A stretch of 6,461 bases of DNA, taken from an uncultured Propionibacteriaceae bacterium (GTDB lineage Bacteria; Actinomycetota; Actinomycetes; Propionibacteriales; Propionibacteriaceae). Below the pieces are notes generated by a model. The model did no database searches, was not told where the DNA came from, and worked only from the letters and a program-made list of their open reading frames with translations. Positions 1 to 4,964 of this stretch are shown in pieces. Position numbers and translations under genes: made by a program. The first letter of the stretch is position 1; every line of letters begins with the position of its first letter. The stretch covers positions 1 through 6,461 of the forward strand of contig CAMCJC010000155.1 in NCBI GenBank assembly GCA_945875065.1. The letters are read 5' to 3'.

Positions 1-198
1 CTGCGCGTCCACGCGTGAGACCAGCAGCGACACCTCGGCCGCCAGGTTCTCGTAGCGGCGTGTGTAGAACGCCAAGGCCTCTTCGGGGGTGGAGTCGGGA
101 ATCTGTCCGACGCTTCGCTCGGTGTCACCGACGCGGACGAAGACGGTGCCGTCGGGATCGACGCGACCGAAGTCTGCGGGCGCTTGCTGTTGGCTCAT
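1..198 (-). CDS. DUF349 domain-containing protein, N-terminal 66 residues (cut by window edge)
   Basis: Translation from ATG at 198 gives 66 residues and runs off the left edge with no stop. It begins MSQQQAPADFGRVDPDG and contains TVFVRVGD, SVGQIPDSTPEEALAFYTRR and then YENLAAEV. The order FGRVD.DGTV / VGQ.P...PEEALAF..RRY is what I know from the N-terminus of actinobacterial DUF349 proteins, which sit beside the relA/ppi/hydrolase/hisS region and continue into helical, coiled-coil DUF349 repeats; those repeats lie outside this window. The molecular function of the family is not established. The start is supported by the position of the conserved N-terminus and by a TAGATT hexamer ending 6 nt upstream. 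No Shine-Dalgarno is visible. The gene diverges from the MBL hydrolase across 62 bp. Confidence 0.85.
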   Translation of the reverse strand, partial: MSQQQAPADFGRVDPDGTVFVRVGDTERSVGQIPDSTPEEALAFYTRRYENLAAEVSLLVSRVDAQ

Positions 199-204
199 GT
201 GCTC

Positions 205-210
205 AATCTA
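205..210 (-). promoter_or_regulatory. -10-like hexamer TAGATT for the DUF349 gene (putative leaderless promoter)
   Basis: Read on the minus strand, TAGATT fits the actinobacterial TAnnnT -10 pattern and ends 6 nt before the ATG at 198. That places the predicted transcript start at or next to the A of the start codon. There is no Shine-Dalgarno between the hexamer and the ATG, which fits leaderless translation. No convincing -35 is visible at 16-18 nt spacing, which is common for such promoters. Confidence 0.5.
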
Positions 211-247
211 GCGGGCCGGGCAGCACCGGGGCTATAGCATCCGACAC

Positions 248-253
248 TACACT
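248..253 (+). promoter_or_regulatory. -10-like hexamer TACACT for the MBL hydrolase-hisS cluster (putative leaderless promoter)
   Basis: TACACT matches TAnnnT and ends 7 nt before the GTG at 261, so transcription would start at or next to the start codon. The only purine-rich stretch nearby (GGGG at 256-259) is too close to the GTG to act as a Shine-Dalgarno. A second TAnnnT hexamer, TAGCAT at 235-240, would instead give a leader of about 14 nt and cannot be excluded. No clear -35 is seen for either. Confidence 0.5.
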
Positions 254-260
254 GCGGGGC

Positions 261-941
261 GTGCGTATTGAGACGATCGTCGTATCTCCCTGGCAGGCCA
301 ACTGCCACCTGATCGCGGCGGGCACGGGTAACGAAGGCAGCGAGTGCGTCGTCGTCGATCCCGGGGTGCTCGGTTCCGAGGTCATCGTCGCCGCTCTGGC
401 CGAGCGGGGCTGGTCGGCCAGAGCCATCCTCGCGACCCACGGGCACCTTGACCATGTCGGGTCCGCCGCGGTCCTGGCCGAGGTGTGGGACGTGCCCGTC
501 TACTGTCATGCCGCTGACCAGGAGATGCTGGCCCGCCCGTCAGCGGGGCTGGGGCCCCGCCTGATCCCGCTCATCGAGCAACTGCTCGGCAGCGACAGCC
601 TCGACCTGCCCTCCGATCTGCGCGACTACCCCCAGACTATCGACGTGGCCGATCTGAGCATCCGCACGCACCACACCCCAGGCCACACCCCTGGCAGCGT
701 CGTGCTCGAGGTAGCGGACGGGACAAGAACGGCATACCTCACCGGCGACGTCATCTTCAAGGGCTCCGTGGGGCGCACCGACCTGCCCGGCGGCGACGCC
801 GAAGCGATGCGATCCAGCCTCGCGTGGGTCGCGGGCCTCGACAACATGGCGACGCTCGTGCCCGGGCATGGCCCCAGCACGGTCGTCTCCCTTGAGCTGC
901 ACAGCAACCCTTACCTGCAACCTGACTTCTTGAAGGACTGA
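261..941 (+). CDS. MBL-fold metallo-hydrolase, glyoxalase II-like
   Basis: A 226-residue protein with the complete metallo-beta-lactamase hydrolase metal site: H60-G-H62-L-D64-H65 (the HxHxDH signature), H142 in HTPGHTPGS, the bridging D163 in YLTGD, and H203 in VPGHGP. These seven positions would bind two metal ions, usually zinc in this superfamily. Glyoxalase II relatives hydrolyse thioesters such as S-lactoylglutathione. Most actinobacteria lack glutathione and this protein has no separate C-terminal substrate-binding domain, so the substrate is unknown; a mycothiol thioester or another small ester is only a guess. It is probably cytosolic, as no signal peptide is visible. The frame is open upstream to position 15, but that part is Arg/Pro-rich out-of-frame translation of the divergent gene. 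GTG at 261 gives MRIETIVVSPWQANC, the usual family N-terminus. hisS starts 2 bp after its stop, so they are almost certainly co-transcribed. Confidence 0.93.
   Translation: MRIETIVVSPWQANCHLIAAGTGNEGSECVVVDPGVLGSEVIVAALAERGWSARAILATHGHLDHVGSAAVLAEVWDVPVYCHAADQEMLARPSAGLGPRLIPLIEQLLGSDSLDLPSDLRDYPQTIDVADLSIRTHHTPGHTPGSVVLEVADGTRTAYLTGDVIFKGSVGRTDLPGGDAEAMRSSLAWVAGLDNMATLVPGHGPSTVVSLELHSNPYLQPDFLKD
932..938 (+). promoter_or_regulatory. Shine-Dalgarno for hisS, inside the end of the hydrolase gene
   Basis: GAAGGAC lies 5 nt before the GTG at 944 and overlaps the last codons of the hydrolase gene. It supports GTG 944 as the hisS start and indicates translation from a shared transcript. Confidence 0.6.
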
Positions 942-943
942 TC

Positions 944-2263
944 GTGGCCCGACCCAAGCCAATTTCCGGATTCCCCGAGTTCCTACCCGCCGGGCGCCTC
1001 GTGGAGACCCGCGTCCTCGACGTCATCACCGCTACCTTCGAGTTGCACGGGTTCACACCGATCGAGACGCGCGCGGTCGAGCCGCTAACCCAGCTTGCCC
1101 GTAAAGGTGAAATCGACAAAGAGATCTACGTCGTTCGCCGTCTCCACGCCCCCTCAAGCGAGGCCGACGAACTCGGCCTCCACTTCGACCTGACCGTCCC
1201 GTTCGCCCGCTACGTGCTGGAGAATGCCGGCCACCTGGCCTTCCCATTCCGTCGCTACCAGGTGCAGAAGGTCTGGCGTGGCGAACGCCCCCAGGAGGGG
1301 CGCTACCGTGAGTTCACCCAGGCCGACATCGACATTGTCGGCCAGGACGTCCTCGCTGCCCATCACGACGTCGAGATCCCGCTCGTCGCGCTCGACGTCT
1401 TCGGCAAGCTTCACCGCGATCTCGGCCTACCGCCCGTCAACGTCCGCGTAAACAACCGCAAGCTCTCGGAGGGCTTCTACCGTGGCCTCGGCATCGAGGA
1501 ACCCGCCGTTGTCCTTCAATGCGTCGACAAGTACGAGAAAATCGGTCCCGAGGCCGTCACCGAGCTGTTGACCAAGGCCGGGCTGACCGCCGCTCAGGCC
1601 GCCAAGTGCGTCGCGCTGGCCGGGATTTCGTCCGAGGACGAGTCATTCGTCGAACAGGTCCGAGCCCTAGGGGTCGAGCACGAACTCCTAGACGCTGGGC
1701 TGGAGGAGCTAGCCGCACTGGTGCGCGTCGCACGAGCCAGCGAACCGGGGCGGGTCGCGGCCGATCTTAAAATCGCCCGCGGCCTCGACTACTACACCGG
1801 GACCGTTTACGAGACCCTACTCGCCGGTTCCGAAAAGCTCGGATCGGTAGCCTCCGGCGGCCGCTACGATTCGCTCGCCAGCGACGGCAAGTCCACCTTC
1901 CCCGGCGTTGGGTATTCGTTCGGCATCACCCGCATTCTCGCCCCGCTGATCGGCAGGGGTGTCCTGACCGCTTCCCGCGCGGTACCGTCGGCGGTTCTGG
2001 TTGCCGTCGACAACGAGGAGACTCGCGAGGAGGCCATCGCCATCGCCCGCCGGCTGCGGGCCCGGGGGATCGCCTGCGAGGTCGCTCCAAGAGCCGACAA
2101 ATACGGCCGTCAGATCCGCTATGCCGAGCGTCGCGGCATCCCGTTCGTGTGGTTCGGGGCCGCCTCCGTCAAGGACATCCGTACCGGCGAACAAGTGGAC
2201 GCCGACGCCGATGCCTGGATGCCGCCTGAAAACGACCGGCACCCGCGCGTCGTCACCGCTTGA
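944..2263 (+). CDS. hisS: Histidyl-tRNA synthetase (HisRS), archaeal/eukaryote-like type
   Basis: A 439-residue class II synthetase that charges tRNA-His with histidine in the cytosol. Visible motifs in order: N-terminal ISGFPEFLP (7-15); HFDLTVPFARY (80-90); the motif 2 region from RYQVQKVWRGERPQEGRYRE (104-123) to DIDIVG (128-133), holding the ATP-binding arginine; the histidine-specific ARGLDYYTG (278-286); SGGRYDSLA soon after; motif 3 PGVGYSFGITRI (320-331); and a C-terminal anticodon-binding domain from about 345 ending in DIRTGEQVDADA. The FDLTVPFARY and REFTQADIDIVG forms match archaeal/eukaryotic HisRS and the HisRS of many actinobacteria better than the E. coli form (LRPEGT, RQFHQLGCEVFG). 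The GTG start at 944 is backed by GAAGGAC 5 nt upstream and by the family N-terminus. It follows the hydrolase gene by 2 bp. Full length, with no sign of damage. Confidence 0.97.
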   Translation: MARPKPISGFPEFLPAGRLVETRVLDVITATFELHGFTPIETRAVEPLTQLARKGEIDKEIYVVRRLHAPSSEADELGLHFDLTVPFARYVLENAGHLAFPFRRYQVQKVWRGERPQEGRYREFTQADIDIVGQDVLAAHHDVEIPLVALDVFGKLHRDLGLPPVNVRVNNRKLSEGFYRGLGIEEPAVVLQCVDKYEKIGPEAVTELLTKAGLTAAQAAKCVALAGISSEDESFVEQVRALGVEHELLDAGLEELAALVRVARASEPGRVAADLKIARGLDYYTGTVYETLLAGSEKLGSVASGGRYDSLASDGKSTFPGVGYSFGITRILAPLIGRGVLTASRAVPSAVLVAVDNEETREEAIAIARRLRARGIACEVAPRADKYGRQIRYAERRGIPFVWFGAASVKDIRTGEQVDADADAWMPPENDRHPRVVTA

Positions 2264-2291
2264 CGGGTCGCGACGGTCCGGGCGGCCGGGG

Positions 2292-2297
2292 TACGAT
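2292..2297 (+). promoter_or_regulatory. -10-like hexamer TACGAT upstream of aspS
   Basis: TACGAT fits TAnnnT and lies in the 84-bp hisS-aspS gap, which would give a leader of roughly 40 nt before the start at 2348. The nearest TTGAC-like sequence, TTGACG at 2260-2265 across the hisS stop, is 26 nt away and too far for a normal -35. aspS may have its own promoter as well as read-through from hisS. Confidence 0.4.
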
Positions 2298-2310
2298 CCT
2301 TCGGATGCGA

Positions 2311-2329
2311 GCTGCACCGTCTATGCAGC
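2311..2329 (+). promoter_or_regulatory. Short hairpin in the aspS leader
   Basis: GCTGCA (2311-2316) and TGCAGC (2324-2329) are perfect inverted repeats around a 7-nt loop, ending 6 nt before the AAAGGA ribosome binding site. No U-tract follows, so it is not a typical intrinsic terminator. A 6-bp stem may be chance. Confidence 0.3.
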
Positions 2330-2335
2330 CGATAG

Positions 2336-2341
2336 AAAGGA
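2336..2341 (+). promoter_or_regulatory. Ribosome binding site AAAGGA that fixes the aspS start at 2348
   Basis: AAAGGA has 6 nt of spacing to the ATG at 2348, the normal distance. It directly abuts the other in-frame ATG at 2342, leaving no spacing. The site therefore favours the second ATG. Confidence 0.75.
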
Positions 2342-2347
2342 ATGAAC

Positions 2348-4126
2348 ATGCTTCGCACCCACGACGCCGGATCGCTCCGGGCCACTAACGCCGGTCAGGA
2401 GGTGACGCTCGCCGGCTGGGTCGCCAAGCGTCGCGACCACGGTGGCGTGGCCTTCATCGATCTGCGTGACGCCTCGGGCATCGCCCAGGTCGTCGTCCGC
2501 GACGAGGTTCTGGCCTCGTCCGGCGCCCACGACCTGCGCAACGAGTACTGCATCCGAGTCGTCGGTGTCGTCGAGGTCCGCCCCGAAGGCAACGCCAACC
2601 CGGATTTGCCGACCGGCGAAATCGAAGTCGCGATCTTTGAGCTGGAGGTCCTCAACCCGGCCGCGCCGCTGCCGTTCCAAATCGACGAGCGCGTCACCGT
2701 CGGCGAGGAGGCCCGTCTCAAATACCGGTACCTGGATCTGCGCCGCCCCGCACCGGCCGCCGCGATGCGTCTGCGATCCAAGGTCAACCAGGCTGCTCGC
2801 AAAGTGCTGGGGGAACGAGACTTCGTCGAGATTGAGACCCCGACCCTAACCCGCTCCACGCCCGAGGGAGCTCGCGACTTCCTCGTCCCCGCGCGTCTCA
2901 GCCCCGGCTCGTGGTACGCCCTGCCGCAAAGCCCCCAGCTGTTCAAGCAGCTGCTGATGGTCGCCGGCATGGAGCGCTACTACCAGATCGCCCGCTGCTA
3001 CCGTGACGAGGACTTCCGCGCCGACCGGCAGCCCGAGTTCACCCAACTCGACATTGAAATGAGTTTTGTGGACCAGGAGGACGTCATCGAACTCGGTGAG
3101 GCGATCGTCAAGGAGATCTGGGCACTTCAAGGCGTCGATCTGCCGACCCCGTTCCCGCGGCTGCCGTTCCAGGAGGCCATGGACCGATATGGCTCCGACA
3201 AGCCCGATCTTCGTTTCGGCATCGAACTGACCGAACTCACCGAGCTGTTCATCGACACCCAGTTCCGGGTCTTCAAGGCGCCCTACGTCGGCGCAGTCGT
3301 GATGCCCGGTGGCGCCTCCCAGCCCCGCCGAACTTTCGACGCGTGGCAGGAATGGGCCAAACAGCGCGGTGCCAAGGGGTTGGCCTATGTCACCGTCGCC
3401 GAGACCGGGGAGCTCGGCGGCCCTGTCGCCAAAAATCTATCGGAGACCGAGCTGGAGGCTCTGCCACGCCTGACTGGCGCCAAACCCGGCGACTGCATCT
3501 TCTTCGCCGCGGGCGAGCGCACGGCGTCGCAGAACCTGCTTGGCGCGGCGCGTAGCGAGATCGCGAAACGCTGCGGCTTGATCGACGAGAACGCCTGGAG
3601 CTTCCTGTGGGTCGTCGACGCGCCGCTGTTCAAGCCCGCATCTGAGGCGAAGGCCGAGGGCGACGTCGCAGTCGGTGAGGGTGCTTGGACCGCCGTCCAC
3701 CACGCCTTCACCTCGCCCAAGCCTGAATGGCTCGACAGCTTCGATACCAACCCGGGAAAGGCCCTCGCGTACGCCTACGACCTGGTCTGCAACGGTAACG
3801 AGATCGGCGGCGGCTCGATCCGAATCCACCGCCGTGACGTCCAGGAGCGGGTCTTCAAAGTCATGGGTATCAGCTCTGAGGAGGCACGGGAGAAGTTCGG
3901 GTTCCTGCTCGAGGCTTTCAGTTTCGGCGCCCCGCCGCACGGGGGGATCGCTTTCGGCTGGGATCGGATCGTGGCGCTGCTGTCGAAGTCGGAGTCGATC
4001 CGAGACGTTATCGCGTTCCCGAAGTCGGGCGGCGGCTACGATCCGCTGACAGCGGCCCCGGCCCCGATCACGGCCCAGCAGCGCCGCGAGGCAGGGGTCG
4101 ACTTCAAGCCTAAGTCTCAGGCTTAG
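2348..4126 (+). CDS. aspS: Aspartyl-tRNA synthetase (AspRS), bacterial type, probably non-discriminating
   Basis: A 592-residue class II synthetase attaching aspartate to tRNA-Asp. Order: N-terminal OB-fold anticodon-binding domain (about 1-105, with GWVAKRRDHGGVAF at 23-36); RYLDLRRP; motif 1 around FVEIETPTL (159-167); STPEGARDF; QSPQLFKQLL (194-203); motif 2 from RCYRDEDFRADRQPEFTQLD (216-235); the bacterial GAD insertion domain (about 300-420); GNEIGGGSIRIH; motif 3 GGIAFGWDR (532-540, with Arg540); and the conserved C-terminal DPLTAAPAPITAQQR. H31 and G81 align with H31 and G82 of Pseudomonas aeruginosa AspRS, linked to charging both tRNA-Asp and tRNA-Asn. I infer that Asp-tRNA-Asn is made and then amidated by GatCAB encoded elsewhere. 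ATG 2348 is chosen over ATG 2342 because of the AAAGGA spacing and because the family begins MLRTH. Its 3' end overlaps the convergent EamA gene by 17 bp. Confidence 0.97.
   Translation: MLRTHDAGSLRATNAGQEVTLAGWVAKRRDHGGVAFIDLRDASGIAQVVVRDEVLASSGAHDLRNEYCIRVVGVVEVRPEGNANPDLPTGEIEVAIFELEVLNPAAPLPFQIDERVTVGEEARLKYRYLDLRRPAPAAAMRLRSKVNQAARKVLGERDFVEIETPTLTRSTPEGARDFLVPARLSPGSWYALPQSPQLFKQLLMVAGMERYYQIARCYRDEDFRADRQPEFTQLDIEMSFVDQEDVIELGEAIVKEIWALQGVDLPTPFPRLPFQEAMDRYGSDKPDLRFGIELTELTELFIDTQFRVFKAPYVGAVVMPGGASQPRRTFDAWQEWAKQRGAKGLAYVTVAETGELGGPVAKNLSETELEALPRLTGAKPGDCIFFAAGERTASQNLLGAARSEIAKRCGLIDENAWSFLWVVDAPLFKPASEAKAEGDVAVGEGAWTAVHHAFTSPKPEWLDSFDTNPGKALAYAYDLVCNGNEIGGGSIRIHRRDVQERVFKVMGISSEEAREKFGFLLEAFSFGAPPHGGIAFGWDRIVALLSKSESIRDVIAFPKSGGGYDPLTAAPAPITAQQRREAGVDFKPKSQA
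4106..4124. repeat. Small inverted repeat in the aspS/EamA convergent overlap
   Basis: AAGCCT (4106-4111) and AGGCTT (4119-4124) form a 6-bp stem with a 7-nt loop, covering the EamA stop (4110-4112) and reaching into the aspS stop (4124-4126). It reads the same on both strands, so it could form in both transcripts. No U-tract follows on either strand. It may be coincidental, since both genes end in similar K-P codons. Confidence 0.35.
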
Positions 4127-4964
4127 CCAAGACGGTTCCGGAACTGGCCGCGATGACCATTCCCATTGCGGCCAGTTCTACGATTCCTAAGCTCTCGCCC
4201 AGCCACAGCCAGGCGACGACTGCTGCCGCCGCGGGCTCCAGCGACATGAGGATGCCGAACGTTGCCCTTGGCATCCGCTCTAATGCTCGAAGCTCCAGCC
4301 CGTAGGGGATAGCCGAACTCAGCAACCCGAGCATGACCCCGAGCGCTATGACACCGGGATCGTGGAACCACCGCGTCGAACCCAGGCTCGTGACGATGGC
4401 GGGCACGACTAGGGCGATGGCGCCCAGACCGAAACCGACCGTGAGCCCACTGAATCCCTCCCAGTTCGCCGCCAGGTGCGAGGACAGGAGGATGTAGCAG
4501 CCCCAGAAAGCTCCCGCAACCAGGGCGAAGAAGATCCCGAGCGGGTCCAGGGGTTCGGGGCTAAAGCCGAGGAGCGCGACGCCGCCGCCAGCCAGTGCGA
4601 CCCAAACCAGGTCCCTGCCGCGCCTAGAGGTCAGTACGGCGACCGTCAATGGCCCTAGAAACTCGAAGGTGACGGCCATGCCCACCGGGACTCGCTGGAT
4701 CGCCAAGTAGAACACCGCGTTCATTCCCGCCAGGCAGATCGCGTAGGCGATCGCGACCTTCCAAGCGCGGGAAGACCTCGCCTTGAGGCGTGGCCGGAAG
4801 ATCGCGGCCGTCAGCAGGGCCGCACCGGTGATCCGCAGCCATGCCGCCACCAGGGGCGGGGCCGCCACGAATAGTCCCTTGGCGAGCGAGGATCCGAACT
4901 GCACAGAAACCACCGCCGTTAGCACCAAAAGCAGCGGCGGGACGCGTGACAGGAGTCTGGTCAC
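4110..4964 (-). CDS. rhtA: EamA/DMT-family exporter, RhtA-like (threonine/homoserine efflux type)
   Basis: A 284-residue, very hydrophobic protein expected to have ten membrane helices in two EamA repeats (about 10-137 and 147-280). It follows E. coli RhtA closely at conserved points: SVQFGSSLAKGLF (20-32; RhtA SIQGGASLAKSLF), GMNAVFYLAIQRVPVGMAV (80-98), FEFLGPLTVAVLTSRR (100-115), SSAIPYGLE (216-224) and FGILMSLEP (236-244). RhtA exports threonine, homoserine and related amino acids; the substrate here is inferred and could be another small metabolite. The frame is open upstream to 5327, but that part overlaps the MFS gene and reads as Arg/His-rich nonsense. GTG at 4964 gives MTRLLSRVPPLLL and overlaps the MFS stop as GTGA, a typical translational-coupling arrangement. 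No good ribosome binding site precedes it (an AAGGA lies about 15 nt away), which fits coupling. The end overlaps aspS by 17 bp. Confidence 0.9.
   Translation of the reverse strand: MTRLLSRVPPLLLVLTAVVSVQFGSSLAKGLFVAAPPLVAAWLRITGAALLTAAIFRPRLKARSSRAWKVAIAYAICLAGMNAVFYLAIQRVPVGMAVTFEFLGPLTVAVLTSRRGRDLVWVALAGGGVALLGFSPEPLDPLGIFFALVAGAFWGCYILLSSHLAANWEGFSGLTVGFGLGAIALVVPAIVTSLGSTRWFHDPGVIALGVMLGLLSSAIPYGLELRALERMPRATFGILMSLEPAAAAVVAWLWLGESLGIVELAAMGMVIAASSGTVLAKPET
4141..4178 (+). terminator. Strong hairpin 14 bp past the aspS stop, candidate U-less terminator
   Basis: GAACTGGCCGC (4141-4151) and GCGGCCAGTTC (4168-4178) are a perfect 11-bp inverted repeat. In the aspS-sense RNA the stem continues inwards by four pairs (G4152-U4167 wobble, A-U, U-A, G-C), giving about 15 bp with an 8-nt loop at 4156-4163. 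No run of U follows, so this is not a canonical intrinsic terminator, but its place just past aspS fits a U-less terminator or an RNA 3'-end stabiliser. The same DNA encodes residues 263-275 of the EamA protein on the other strand. In that RNA the inner wobble becomes an A/C mismatch, so the longer stem is weaker. Confidence 0.5.

Noticed and set aside
15..260. Open frame extending the MBL hydrolase upstream by 82 residues
   Set aside because: The extension is Arg/Pro-rich, overlaps the divergent DUF349 gene and matches no family. The conserved N-terminus begins at GTG 261.
2260..2265. TTGACG as a -35 for aspS
   Set aside because: It is 26 nt from the TACGAT hexamer, well outside the usual 16-19 nt, and overlaps the hisS stop.
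2296..2306. ATCC/GGAT mini-hairpin with a UUC(G) loop
   Set aside because: The stem is only 4 bp and partly overlaps the proposed -10, so chance is the simplest explanation.
2395..2970. A 191-residue minus-strand open frame opposite aspS
   Set aside because: It is Ser/Arg/Thr-rich with no recognisable domain, antisense to the OB-fold and early catalytic part of aspS.
3437..3940. A 167-residue minus-strand open frame opposite aspS
   Set aside because: It is an antisense shadow of a conserved aspS region, with no ribosome binding site or family resemblance.
4135..4144. Palindrome GTTCCGGAAC near the convergent ends
   Set aside because: It has no loop, overlaps the left arm of the larger hairpin and codes for exporter residues. 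No independent role can be supported.
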